A stretch of 64,000 nucleotides of DNA from Marivita hallyeonensis (GTDB lineage: Bacteria; Pseudomonadota; Alphaproteobacteria; Rhodobacterales; Rhodobacteraceae): positions 558,001 to 622,000 of the forward strand of contig NZ_FQXC01000001.1 in the NCBI RefSeq assembly GCF_900129875.1, in the 5' to 3' direction. This document shows, piece by piece, positions 16,543 to 25,476 of this stretch (position 1 is its first letter; every line of letters starts with the position of its first letter). The position numbers and the translations under genes are program-made. The notes under the pieces are model-generated. The model worked only from the letters and a program-made list of their open reading frames with translations, did no database searches and was not told the DNA's origin.

Positions 16543-17757
16543 ATGTCCACGTATTCAGACCCGCCATCGGGGTCGTTTCAGCTTTCAATGCTGATCAACG
16601 ACACGCGTTATCGGTCCTACACATTCCAATTTGTCGCGCTGCTGCTTTTGGTTTTGGGGATGGCCTATCTTGGCTGGAACCTGGTCCAGAACCTTGCGGC
16701 GGCCGGGCTCAATATCTCCTATCAGTTTCTCGGAGAACCGGCCGGCTATGACATCAACCAGACCTTGATACCGTATACGAGCCAATCCTCGCATTGGCAG
16801 GCGTCCATGGTGGGCGTGTTGAATACGCTGCTCGTGGCGTTTCTTGGCTGTATCATGGCCACCATCATCGGCGTGGCCGTTGGTGTCCTGCGCCTAAGCA
16901 ATAACTGGATCGTGCGTCAGTTGATGTCGATCTACGTCGAAATCTTCCGAAATGTTCCGGTTCTGGTCTGGATCCTGATCATCATGGCGATCTTTATCGC
17001 CGTGCTGCCGCAACCACGGGATTTCCGTGGCGACGATGCAGAGGCGTCGATGTTCCTCAACGCCTTCGCCTTCACAGGTCGCGGCTTCTATTCCCCCGCA
17101 CCGATCTTCGGACCGGGGTCCGGCGTCGTGGTTGCCGTCTTCCTTGCATCAATTGCCGGCATTTTCGCGCTGCGAAACTATGCAACGAAAGCGCTGTATC
17201 AGCGTGGGCAGTTGATCCCAACACTTTGGCCATCGATCGCCCTGTTCTTTATACCTGCGATCCTCGCCTTCTACATCATGGGCCGCCCGATTGGTCTCGA
17301 ATACCCGGAACTTCGCGGGTTTAACTTCCAGGGTGGCGTGTTCATGCGGAATTCGCTGATCGCCTTGTGGTTCGCCCTGTCGATCTACACCGCGGCGTTC
17401 ATCGCTGAAAACGTCCGTGCCGGCATCCTCGCCGTGAGCAAGGGCCAGACCGAGGCGGCGGCGTCGTTGGGCATGCGTCCCAACCGGATCATGAATCTCG
17501 TGGTTCTCCCGCAGGCGCTGCGCGTGATCATTCCGCCGCTCATCTCGCAATATCTGAACCTCACCAAGAACTCGTCGCTGGCGATTGCTGTGGGCTACAT
17601 GGACCTGACCGGGACACTTGGCGGTATCACGCTCAACCAGACAGGTCGCGCGATCGAGTGCATCGTCCTTCTGATGCTGTTCTATTTGACCATTTCCTTG
17701 GTCATCTCTGCGTTGATGAACGTGTACAACAACGCCGTTAAGCTGAAGGAGCGCTGA
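16543..17757 (+). CDS. bztB: General L-amino acid ABC transporter permease (BztB/AapQ type)
   Basis: A 404-residue inner membrane permease with about eight hydrophobic segments, an enlarged form of the HisQ family. The EAA loop is KGQTEAAASLGMRPNR followed by LPQALRVIIPPL. The insertion between early helices (DDAEASMFLNAFAF) is characteristic of AapQ/BztB. It pairs with bztC, whose start follows after a single base. SD is weak (GGGATAAGC). Confidence 0.95.
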   Translation: MSTYSDPPSGSFQLSMLINDTRYRSYTFQFVALLLLVLGMAYLGWNLVQNLAAAGLNISYQFLGEPAGYDINQTLIPYTSQSSHWQASMVGVLNTLLVAFLGCIMATIIGVAVGVLRLSNNWIVRQLMSIYVEIFRNVPVLVWILIIMAIFIAVLPQPRDFRGDDAEASMFLNAFAFTGRGFYSPAPIFGPGSGVVVAVFLASIAGIFALRNYATKALYQRGQLIPTLWPSIALFFIPAILAFYIMGRPIGLEYPELRGFNFQGGVFMRNSLIALWFALSIYTAAFIAENVRAGILAVSKGQTEAAASLGMRPNRIMNLVVLPQALRVIIPPLISQYLNLTKNSSLAIAVGYMDLTGTLGGITLNQTGRAIECIVLLMLFYLTISLVISALMNVYNNAVKLKER

Positions 17758-17758
17758 G

Positions 17759-19054
17759 ATGTCAGACACACATGCTCAATCCGTTGCCTTCGTCCGCGAC
17801 ACGATGATACCGGAACAGGCGCCGCCGGCGTCTGAGGCGGGTATCATCAAATGGATGCGCGAGAACCTCTTTTCCGGCTGGTTCAATACGATCCTGACGC
17901 TCGTCTCGCTCTACTTCATCTACCAGATCGTCACGAGCGCATATCCGTGGTTTGCCAACGGTATCTGGACGACGAGTTCGCTTGCCGAATGCCGCGAGGC
18001 ACTGGACGGGATGACCGGGGCCTGTTTCTCGGTCTTGACGGAACGCTGGAACCAATTGTTGTTCGGATTTCAGTATCCGAACGACGCATACTGGAGGCCG
18101 ACTCTCGCATTTTTCCTGCTGATCGTGGCGCTTGTGCCGGTGCTCTATCCCAAAGCGCCGCGCAACATGCTGATATTCACAGCGATCTACCCGTTCCTGG
18201 CCTTCTGGCTGATCTGGGGCGGAACAATCTTGATCCCGATTGTCGCCATGCTCGGATTTGTCGGCGGCTATTTCGCGTTCAAGCAGTTCGACCACCAGAG
18301 CTTTGCCATGGGGCTGTTGGCGGGGGTCATTGCCGCAGTCGTTGTTTGGTGGGTTGGCGGTTTCGCCACTGGTGCCGCTCCGAACCTGCTGGCACTGGAA
18401 GCCGTGCCGTCGCGCGACATGGGGGGCTTCATGCTCAACATGATCCTCGGCACCGTCTGTGTGGCGCTGTCCTTGCCGATCGGCATCGTGCTGGCGCTGG
18501 GGCGTCAGTCGCACATGCCGATCATCAAATGGATTTGCGTGATCTTCATCGAATTCATCCGTGGTGTGCCGCTCATCACGCTTCTCTTCGTTGCGAATGT
18601 GGTGCTGGCCTACTTCTTGCCTCCGGGCACGAATTTCGACCTGATCCTTCGTGTGATCATCATGATCACGCTTTTCGCCTCTGCTTACATCGCAGAGGTG
18701 ATCCGGGGCGGCCTGGCGGCCCTGCCACGGGGCCAGTACGAGGCGGCGGATTCGCTCGGTCTTGATTACGCGCAGTCGACGCGGTTGATCATCATGCCGC
18801 AAGCGCTGAAGATCTCCATTCCGGGGATCGTGAACGTGGCCGTGGGTCTGTTCAAAGATACGGTGCTCGTTTCGGTGATTTCGATGTTCGACCTTGTCGG
18901 GATGATCCGCGGGCCGATCCTCGCATCGACGGAATGGAATGGCGTCTATTGGGAACTCTGGGGCTTTGCAGTCTTCGTGTTCTTCATCGTCTGTTTCAGT
19001 ATCTCGAAATACTCGCAGTGGCTCGAGCGACAACTCGCCACCGATCACCGATAA
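17759..19054 (+). CDS. bztC: General L-amino acid ABC transporter permease (BztC/AapM type)
   Basis: A 431-residue permease with an N-terminal extension, several membrane helices in the middle (from [16 protein letters not shown]) and a C-terminal HisM-like core with EAA loop [17 protein letters not shown] and [12 protein letters not shown]. It forms a heterodimer with BztB. The C2 sequence [16 protein letters not shown] in a periplasmic loop is typical of the AapM group. A long minus-strand open frame here is a shadow. Confidence 0.95.
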   Translation: MSDTHAQSVAFVRDTMIPEQAPPASEAGIIKWMRENLFSGWFNTILTLVSLYFIYQIVTSAYPWFANGIWTTSSLAECREALDGMTGACFSVLTERWNQLLFGFQYPNDAYWRPTLAFFLLIVALVPVLYPKAPRNMLIFTAIYPFLAFWLIWGGTILIPIVAMLGFVGGYFAFKQFDHQSFAMGLLAGVIAAVVVWWVGGFATGAAPNLLALEAVPSRDMGGFMLNMILGTVCVALSLPIGIVLALGRQSHMPIIKWICVIFIEFIRGVPLITLLFVANVVLAYFLPPGTNFDLILRVIIMITLFASAYIAEVIRGGLAALPRGQYEAADSLGLDYAQSTRLIIMPQALKISIPGIVNVAVGLFKDTVLVSVISMFDLVGMIRGPILASTEWNGVYWELWGFAVFVFFIVCFSISKYSQWLERQLATDHR

Positions 19055-19060
19055 GGAGCA

Positions 19061-19082
19061 CCGCGCTCAAAGAGCGAAGCGG
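19061..19082 (+). other. Intercistronic stem-loop between bztC and bztD
   Basis: CCGC-GCTC, loop AAA, GAGC, a GAA bulge, then GCGG form an interrupted 8-bp stem. It follows an AAGGAG that has no start codon at a useful distance, and precedes the bztD ribosome site. It may protect or slow the transcript between the genes; this is a structural guess. Confidence 0.35.
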
Positions 19083-19104
19083 TAGCGCAAGAAGGAAAAA
19101 AGTC

Positions 19105-19875
19105 ATGGCTGAACAAGCACAGGAATTGACCGTCTCGGACGAGGTCGCGATCCAGATCAACAACATGAACAAATGGTACGGGTCGTTCCACGTTCTGCGG
19201 GATATCGACTTGACCGTGTATCGCGGCGAGCGGATTGTTATCGCCGGCCCGTCCGGATCGGGGAAATCCACGCTCATCCGGTGCATCAACGCATTGGAAG
19301 AGCATCAGAAAGGGTCGATTACGGTTGATGGCACGCTGTTGTCATCGGATCTGAAAAACATCGACCGCATCCGGTCGGAAGTCGGGATGGTGTTCCAGCA
19401 CTTCAATCTGTTCCCGCATCTGACGATCCTTGAAAACTGCACGTTGGCCCCGATCTGGGTGCGCAAGACACCAAAGAAAGAGGCCGAGGATATTGCGATG
19501 CATTTCCTCACCAAGGTGAAGATCCCGGATCAGGCGAACAAGTACCCCGGACAGCTCTCCGGTGGTCAGCAGCAGCGCGTTGCCATTGCACGCTCGCTTT
19601 GCATGCGTCCGCGGATCATGCTGTTCGACGAACCGACATCGGCGCTTGACCCCGAAATGATCAAGGAAGTGCTCGATACAATGGTGGAGCTTGCCGAGGA
19701 GGGCATGACCATGCTCTGCGTGACGCACGAGATGGGCTTCGCCCGTCAGGTGGCGAACCGCGTGATCTTTATGGATGCGGGACAGATCGTCGAACAGAAC
19801 GAGCCCGAAGAGTTCTTCAACAATCCGCAGAACGAGCGGACAAAACTGTTCCTGAGCCAGATCCTCGGTCACTAG
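19105..19875 (+). CDS. bztD: General L-amino acid ABC transporter ATP-binding protein (BztD/AapP type)
   Basis: A 256-residue ATPase completing the Bzt transporter. Walker [11 protein letters not shown]-loop [11 protein letters not shown], signature LSGGQQQR, Walker [13 protein letters not shown] and VTHEMGF are all intact. The frame is open further upstream into bztC, but the ATG at 19105 has AAGGAAAA before it and matches the family N-terminus. A strong terminator follows. Confidence 0.95.
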   Translation: MAEQAQELTVSDEVAIQINNMNKWYGSFHVLRDIDLTVYRGERIVIAGPSGSGKSTLIRCINALEEHQKGSITVDGTLLSSDLKNIDRIRSEVGMVFQHFNLFPHLTILENCTLAPIWVRKTPKKEAEDIAMHFLTKVKIPDQANKYPGQLSGGQQQRVAIARSLCMRPRIMLFDEPTSALDPEMIKEVLDTMVELAEEGMTMLCVTHEMGFARQVANRVIFMDAGQIVEQNEPEEFFNNPQNERTKLFLSQILGH

Positions 19876-19913
19876 GCACTTTGCGGGCAAACGCCCGGCA
19901 CACGAAATCAGAA

Positions 19914-19947
19914 AAGCCCGGCGGTCGATCCGCCGGGCTTATCTTTT
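19914..19947 (+). terminator. Intrinsic terminator of the bzt operon
   Basis: An 11-bp perfect stem AAGCCCGGCGG/CCGCCGGGCTT with loop TCGAT, followed by ATCTTTT. It lies between the bzt operon and the convergent sixA-like gene and may act in both directions. Confidence 0.9.
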
Positions 19948-19966
19948 GCGCATGCCTGGACGCGCC

Positions 19967-20470
19967 TTAGCCTGGCAGCCCCTCCATGACCTCGCGGGGG
20001 ATGGCAAAGCCTTCGCAGACGCCAAGACCAGGACGCACATCCTGCCATGATGTCACATCAAAGGCGATCAGGCTGGTGGCGCAGGTCGGGTAATCCGAAA
20101 ACCTCGGATGGTCGGGTGGTTCCGAAACCAACTGATGTGCGCAGTCCGCGATACCGTAGTTGTGGCCAAGCATGAGGACGGTGTCGCCATCGGCACCGCG
20201 AAGCACGTCGATCATTTGCTCGGCACTGGCAAGGTAGAGCGATCGTTCAAACCGCGTCGGGGTGTCGGGCAAGCCAAGTAGGTCCAGCGTTTGGCGCGTG
20301 CGCGTGGAGGACGAGCACAGGATTTCGTCCGGAACCCAACCCTGATCGGTCAGCCACTGCCCCATGGCAGGTGCGCTTTTGAGTCCGCGCTTGTTCAGCG
20401 GGCGCGCGTGGTCGTCGCCGCGGGCGGACCAATCCGACTTGGCGTGGCGCATCAGAACCAGTCGTTTCAA
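19967..20470 (-). CDS. SixA-like histidine phosphatase
   Basis: A 167-residue protein of the histidine phosphatase (phosphoglycerate mutase) superfamily. The RHG-type motif is LMRHAKSDW with His9 as the phospho-acceptor; the second histidine is in LMLGHNYG. SixA proteins dephosphorylate histidine-containing phosphotransfer domains; other small members act on metabolites. The gene is 24 bases downstream of an Fe-S protein gene and convergent with bztD. Confidence 0.85.
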   Translation of the reverse strand: MKRLVLMRHAKSDWSARGDDHARPLNKRGLKSAPAMGQWLTDQGWVPDEILCSSSTRTRQTLDLLGLPDTPTRFERSLYLASAEQMIDVLRGADGDTVLMLGHNYGIADCAHQLVSEPPDHPRFSDYPTCATSLIAFDVTSWQDVRPGLGVCEGFAIPREVMEGLPG

Positions 20471-20494
20471 ACGGACCGCCTTTCCTTGATGGCG

Positions 20495-21148
20495 TTACTC
20501 TCCCAAAAACGCGCGCATGTGGAAAGCGGATTGTTCGGCAGGTCGGCCAAACCGTTGCGACACGGGGCAGGCACGTCTGACCAAGCATCCTGCGCGACAG
20601 GCGGCACCCTCCGGGCTTTCAAGATGCGCTTTACATGCCGGGACATCGTAGTCCTTACCGGGTGCAAGAGCGCCCACCGGGCAAGCGCTTGCACAAGGCT
20701 GTGCACTGCAACTCCGACACGGGTTCTGTGGTGTTCCGGCAATGGGCAGGCGTTCGGCTACGGCCAGCGCTGCGCGAAAACTTATGAACAGTCCCGCCGT
20801 CTCATGCACCAGTAGTCCGATCGGGGATGACCAGCTGGTGCCACAGCGTTCAGCCCAGTGTAGAAAGGGCGCGTAGGGTGGCCCATCGTAGGGAAAGATC
20901 GCAGTCGCGTGAAACAGCGCAGAAAGCTCGCCCGTGACCCGTTTCGACCAGCGGTCCAGCGGATGCTGCGCGCCATCGGTCATTTCCGGCGAAGCCTCAA
21001 AGATCGGCCAGAAGGACGGCTCATCCGGACCGAGCAGGACAAGGGTCTTGGTCCCGGGCGGTGTGTTGTCGCTGTCCGTTGGATGGAATGCGCCGCGCAC
21101 GGCAAGGCCAACCGCGCGCGCTTTGGCATCGAGCTGATGAAGCGTCAC
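20495..21148 (-). CDS. Fe-S protein with a ferredoxin-like C-terminus
   Basis: A 217-residue protein of unknown role. The C-terminal third has [18 protein letters not shown], a 4Fe-4S type motif, followed by further cysteines ([19 protein letters not shown]) that may hold a second cluster. The N-terminal two-thirds resembles the region in front of the clusters of QueG-type proteins but is shorter, and I cannot assign cobalamin binding. It overlaps argB by ATGA, so both come from one transcript with engB-MOSC-yidC upstream. Confidence 0.75.
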   Translation of the reverse strand: MTLHQLDAKARAVGLAVRGAFHPTDSDNTPPGTKTLVLLGPDEPSFWPIFEASPEMTDGAQHPLDRWSKRVTGELSALFHATAIFPYDGPPYAPFLHWAERCGTSWSSPIGLLVHETAGLFISFRAALAVAERLPIAGTPQNPCRSCSAQPCASACPVGALAPGKDYDVPACKAHLESPEGAACRAGCLVRRACPVSQRFGRPAEQSAFHMRAFLGE

Positions 21149-22014
21149 CGTTTCGGGCGGATAAGCGATCCCGCCCCATGTTCGGTAAAGAGTTCCAGCA
21201 AGCAGGCATTTGGAACCCGCCCGTCCAGGATCACCACCGCCCGCACCCCATCGTCGATGGCTTTCAACGCCGTCTCGGTTTTTGGGATCATGCCGCCGGC
21301 GACGGTGCCGTCGTCGATCATCGCGCGCAACTCTTCCGGCGTCATGTCCGTGACAACCTCTCCATTGCCGTCCTTGACCCCACTCACATCGGTGAGCAGC
21401 AACAACCGGTCCGCCTTGAGCGCGCCCGCAATGGCGCCAGCAGCGGTGTCTCCGTTCACGTTGAACGTCTCATTGGGCAGCATGCCCGTCGCCACAGGCG
21501 CCACGACCGGGATGATCCCGGCCTCGAACAGATCACGAAGCACCTGCGGATGCATCTCGACCGGTCGTCCGACAAAGCCGAGTTCGGGGTCATCCGCCTC
21601 GCACACCATCAGGTCGTCATCCTTGCCCGACAACCCAACGGCACGGCCACCTTCGTCCATGATCGCCTGAACGATCCGTTTATTCACAAGGCCCGTTAGA
21701 ACCATCTCGACCACCTGCACGGTCGCTTTGTCGGTCACGCGCTTGCCTCGCACGAATTCCGACTTGATCCCGAGCTTGGTCAGCATGTCGTTGATCATCG
21801 GCCCGCCGCCATGCACCACGACGGGGTTGATCCCAACCTGTCGCATCAAAACGATGTCGCGTGCAAACTCCGCCATGGCCGCATCATCGCCCATCGCATT
21901 GCCGCCAAATTTCACCACAACGATCGCCCCGGCATAGCGCTGCATGAATGGCAAAGCTTCTGAAAGCGTGCGGGCGGTGGCGATCCAATCGGTGTTCATA
22001 TCTCGGGATTTCAT
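21145..22014 (-). CDS. argB: Acetylglutamate kinase
   Basis: A 289-residue enzyme phosphorylating N-acetyl-L-glutamate in arginine synthesis. The glycine-rich motif KFGGNAMGD and VVHGGGPMI are visible, with AVGLSGKDD and the C-terminal ATP-binding region (MIPKTETAL). Start at 22014 has AGGA 10 bases upstream; the ATG 15 bases further in is the alternative. In arginine-producing bacteria, the family is often feedback inhibited by arginine. Confidence 0.97.
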   Translation of the reverse strand: MKSRDMNTDWIATARTLSEALPFMQRYAGAIVVVKFGGNAMGDDAAMAEFARDIVLMRQVGINPVVVHGGGPMINDMLTKLGIKSEFVRGKRVTDKATVQVVEMVLTGLVNKRIVQAIMDEGGRAVGLSGKDDDLMVCEADDPELGFVGRPVEMHPQVLRDLFEAGIIPVVAPVATGMLPNETFNVNGDTAAGAIAGALKADRLLLLTDVSGVKDGNGEVVTDMTPEELRAMIDDGTVAGGMIPKTETALKAIDDGVRAVVILDGRVPNACLLELFTEHGAGSLIRPKR

Positions 22015-22104
22015 GTTCGTTTCATCCTGGCCGGAACGTCCTCCGGCGATGGCCTTGTGTGCGGCAAGCGGCTTGGCGAGGCAAGCCGTTTTGAGCGGCC
22101 GGGC

Positions 22105-22764
22105 TTACGTGATGCCTGCAATCACCGCGCGCAGCGTGGCGATGCCGTCGCCCTTTTCGCTGCTTGTCGAGATCAGTTCGGGAAAGGCTGCGGGGTGCTT
22201 CGACAACTTCTCTCGCACCTGGTCCAACACGGCGTCGTGCTGCGACGGCTTGATCTTGTCCGACTTGGTCAGCACCACCTGAAAGGTGACCGCGCTCTTG
22301 TCGAGCAACGTCATAATCTCGTCATCGACCGGTTTGATGCCGTGACGGCTGTCGATCAGCACGAAGGCACGGCGCAGGCTGGCGCGGCCCGACAGGTACT
22401 GTTTGAGCAGCGCCTGCCACTTTTCAACGACGTTCACCGGCGCGTTCGCGTAACCGTAGCCGGGAAGGTCGACAAGATACCTGTCGTCGCCGACGGTGAA
22501 GAAGTTGATCTCTTGTGTGCGGCCCGGTGTATTCGATGCCCGTGCAAGCGCCTTGCGGCCCGTCACCGCGTTGATGAGCGACGACTTCCCGACATTCGAT
22601 CGCCCGGCGAAGCACACTTCGATCCTATCATCCGGCGGAAGACCGGACATGGCGACCACACCCTTGAGGAAGTCCACCTCACCGGCAAAGAGCTTGCGAC
22701 CCCGCTCGCGCGAGGCGTCGTCAGGGTCTTCGACAAGCGGGAAGGGCAGGCGCATGTCAGACAC
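22105..22764 (-). CDS. engB: Ribosome biogenesis GTP-binding protein EngB (YihA/YsxC)
   Basis: A 219-residue essential GTPase of 50S assembly. G1 is GRSNVGKSSLIN, G2/G3 include TPGRTQEINFF and DLPGYG, and G4 is TKSDK. It is 8 bases overlapped by the MOSC gene, keeping the order yidC-MOSC-engB-argB seen widely in Rhodobacterales. A 90-bp gap with no clear terminator separates it from argB. Confidence 0.97.
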   Translation of the reverse strand: MSDMRLPFPLVEDPDDASRERGRKLFAGEVDFLKGVVAMSGLPPDDRIEVCFAGRSNVGKSSLINAVTGRKALARASNTPGRTQEINFFTVGDDRYLVDLPGYGYANAPVNVVEKWQALLKQYLSGRASLRRAFVLIDSRHGIKPVDDEIMTLLDKSAVTFQVVLTKSDKIKPSQHDAVLDQVREKLSKHPAAFPELISTSSEKGDGIATLRAVIAGIT

Positions 22765-23500
22765 GTGTCACCTCATCGCCCACGCGGATATCTCCACCTT
22801 CAACCACCTCTGCCCGGACCGAAAAGTCCTGATGCCCCCAACTGCCCAGAGCGCCGAGAACATCCGCGTCGCGTTTGCCGGTCTCGGGATTGGCATGCGT
22901 CGACATACACCGATCCGTGCGTTCGCGGATGCGAAGTAGCGTCTCCCCAATGCGCACGGTTTTGTCGTCCCAGTCGAATTCCTCCCACGGTGCAAGCCCG
23001 TCGATCCAGATATTGCCGCGCCATCGGAGGTGAGACAACGGTCGCCCAACACGCTGCTCTACCGCTCTGTGGGACGCGTGGTTGCACAGCGTCACGCTTG
23101 GGAAGTCGCTATCCGTGAACGCTGCGGCTTGCGCATGCACCAGGCGCGCGGGCTGCAACGTCTCGTCGGAAACGAGGCCTTGTACCCAGTCAACTAAAGA
23201 GGCGCCGTCATCTTCGGGATCGAAGACGAAGTCCGCCTGATCCGGGTGGCGCAATGTGATCGCTCCTGTTGCGTTGTCGGTGGACGCGGTCACGGCCATC
23301 AGGGCCGGTATCTTGGCGACCCGGCAGAAATTCCCGCACGGTGCCCATTCCGACCCGTCAACCGTGGATCGTTCATGAGCCACCGCCCATGAGCGATCCA
23401 GCGGCATCGCCTCGCCCGCGCGCAACGCCACCGATGTCAGCGCTTCCCGGCCAAGGCTCTTGATCGGGTGCCGCCAGATCTCGGTGACGCGGGCGGTCAT
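22757..23500 (-). CDS. MOSC domain-containing protein
   Basis: A 247-residue protein with a MOSC_N beta domain (TEIWRHPIKSLG, then PLDRSWAV) and a MOSC domain (WRGNIWIDG, then RCMSTHANPETG with the conserved cysteine). Relatives bind a molybdenum cofactor in mARC/YcbX proteins that reduce N-hydroxylated compounds, or donate sulfur. The start ATG overlaps the yidC stop as ATGA. A Mo link to the formate dehydrogenase far downstream is possible but there is no direct evidence. Confidence 0.88.
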   Translation of the reverse strand: MTARVTEIWRHPIKSLGREALTSVALRAGEAMPLDRSWAVAHERSTVDGSEWAPCGNFCRVAKIPALMAVTASTDNATGAITLRHPDQADFVFDPEDDGASLVDWVQGLVSDETLQPARLVHAQAAAFTDSDFPSVTLCNHASHRAVEQRVGRPLSHLRWRGNIWIDGLAPWEEFDWDDKTVRIGETLLRIRERTDRCMSTHANPETGKRDADVLGALGSWGHQDFSVRAEVVEGGDIRVGDEVTRV

Positions 23501-25308
23501 TTCTCGTCGGTCTTCGGACCGCGTTTCAGACCGGACTTGATATTGCCAAACACGTCCGGCTTGTACCCTTGCGAACGCATGATCAGGTATTGTTGCGTGA
23601 AGGTGATCGTGTTGTTGGCGATCCAGTACACCACAAGACCGCTGGCAAACCCGCCCAGCATGAACATGAACACCCACGGCAGCCAGGCAAAGATCATGGC
23701 CTGCGTCGGGTCAGTGGGGGCCGGGTTCAGCTTTTGCTGCAGCCACATGGAGATGCCCAAGAGAAGCGGCAGGATACCAATGAAGATCAGCGCGAGCAGG
23801 GAACCGGGTGCAGGCGCTGCCCAGGGCAGCGCGCCGAACAGGTTGAAGATCGAGGTCGGGTCAGGCGCGGACAGGTCCTGAAACGGCCCAAGCCACGGCG
23901 CGTGGCGCAGTTCGAGCGTGACGAAGATCACCTTGTAGAGTGAGAAGAAGATCGGAATCTGCAGAAGTATGGGCAAACATCCAGAGGCCGGGTTCACCTT
24001 CTCTTTCTTGTAGAGCTCCATCATCTCCTGCTGAAGCTTCTGCCTGTCGTCGCCCGCACGTTCCTTGATCTTCTCCATCTCGGGCTGAAGTTCCTTCATC
24101 TTCGCCATGGAGACGTAGGATTTGTACGCCAGCGGGAACAGGATGGCCTTGATAATCAACGTCAGCCCGATGATTGCCCAACCCATGTTGCCGATCAGCA
24201 GGTTGAGATGGTGCAATAGCCAGAAGATCGGCTTTGTCAGAAAGAAGAACCAGCCCCAGTCGATCGAGTCGATGAAACGGTCCACGCCTTGATTTTGGTA
24301 CTTGCGGATGGTTTCCCATTCCTTCGCGCCGGCGAAAAGCTGGGTGGTGACGGTGCGGGTCTCGCCCGGCGCGACCGTAACCGTCGGTTGTACGGCTTCG
24401 GTCTGATAGATGTTGTTTGCGTCGCTGTATTTCGCGACCTGCCGGAACGGCGTGCCGTTCTCCGGGATGATGGTCGTCATCCAGTAATGATCGGTAAACC
24501 CAATCCAGCCGCTTTCGGTCACTTGCGTGACCTCGGCGCGCGCGCCTTCGGATGGCACGACGGCAAAGTCCGGCATTTCGTCGTAGTCAATCTCGGCTAG
24601 CGTGCCATCTGCCATGGCGACCACGCCCTCGTGGAGGATGAAGAAATTCTTCAAATCCATTGGTTCGCCATGACGCGCGATCAGGCCATAGGGGGCCATC
24701 GAAACCGCGGTGCCACTGGCATTCTCGACGGACTGGGTGATGCTGAACATGAAGTCTTCATCGACCTCGATCGTGCGTCGGAATGTCAGGCCCGCCGGAC
24801 TGTCCCAGCGCAACACGACGGGTGTTTCTGTGGTCAGCGTTTCACCGCTCTCGACTGTCCAAGGGGTCATGACACTTGGCACATCGTCAAGACCAAGACC
24901 GCTGCCAGGAGCCCAACCGAACAGCGCGTAGTGCGGGTTCTCGGTACCGACGGGTTCCAATAGATGCACGATATCCGCGTCAGGATCGAGCGTTTCGCGA
25001 TAATCCTTCAGCGACAGATCGTCGATGCGCCCACCGGCAAGCGAGATGGACCCTTGCAAGCGGTCCGTTGCGATGGGAACACGAGGTGCGGTTGCAATTT
25101 CCGGCGGCGCGGATTGCGCGGTCGTCGTTGTTCCGGGTGCCGCATCCGGCGTGGTCGCGATGGCTGGGGACGTGGCTTCGGACGCAGGTGGCAGGGCCGT
25201 TTCGGGAGCGACGGTCGGCTCCGGCGGCGGGAACAAGACAAACCAGACAAGAATGACCGCAAAACTCAGCGCTGTCGCGATAAGAAGGTTCTTGTTTTGA
25301 TCGTCCAT
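23497..25308 (-). CDS. yidC: Membrane protein insertase YidC
   Basis: A 603-residue insertase for inner membrane proteins. It begins with the first helix after MDDQNKN, has the large periplasmic domain of Gram-negative YidC (about 45-340) and the conserved five-helix core with MKELQPEMEKIKERAGDD and the C-terminal WLPWVFMFMLGGFASGLVVYW region. Start is ATG with AGGTGG upstream. Unusually, rnpA and rpmH are not upstream; a GGDEF-EAL gene is there. Confidence 0.97.
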   Translation of the reverse strand: MDDQNKNLLIATALSFAVILVWFVLFPPPEPTVAPETALPPASEATSPAIATTPDAAPGTTTTAQSAPPEIATAPRVPIATDRLQGSISLAGGRIDDLSLKDYRETLDPDADIVHLLEPVGTENPHYALFGWAPGSGLGLDDVPSVMTPWTVESGETLTTETPVVLRWDSPAGLTFRRTIEVDEDFMFSITQSVENASGTAVSMAPYGLIARHGEPMDLKNFFILHEGVVAMADGTLAEIDYDEMPDFAVVPSEGARAEVTQVTESGWIGFTDHYWMTTIIPENGTPFRQVAKYSDANNIYQTEAVQPTVTVAPGETRTVTTQLFAGAKEWETIRKYQNQGVDRFIDSIDWGWFFFLTKPIFWLLHHLNLLIGNMGWAIIGLTLIIKAILFPLAYKSYVSMAKMKELQPEMEKIKERAGDDRQKLQQEMMELYKKEKVNPASGCLPILLQIPIFFSLYKVIFVTLELRHAPWLGPFQDLSAPDPTSIFNLFGALPWAAPAPGSLLALIFIGILPLLLGISMWLQQKLNPAPTDPTQAMIFAWLPWVFMFMLGGFASGLVVYWIANNTITFTQQYLIMRSQGYKPDVFGNIKSGLKRGPKTDEK

Positions 25309-25476
25309 CGGGGATCGCCACCTGTGCTTGTGAATTATCGCAGGGTTCAACAGGCACTATGCGTGAAGGTCAAGCAGATTCCCGGTTATCCACGGGCCCT
25401 GCGGCATTTGTTCAGGCGAAATTGATTGGCCGTCAGACTGTCGATTGCACATCAAAACCTGCTGGTGTTTGGCAAG

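Noticed and set aside
17762-19048. A 428-codon minus-strand frame.
   Set aside because: Antisense shadow of bztC; charged low-complexity product without motifs.
25386-25394. DnaA-box-like TTATCCACG near yidC.
   Set aside because: One single near-match, with no cluster of boxes or AT-rich unwinding region.
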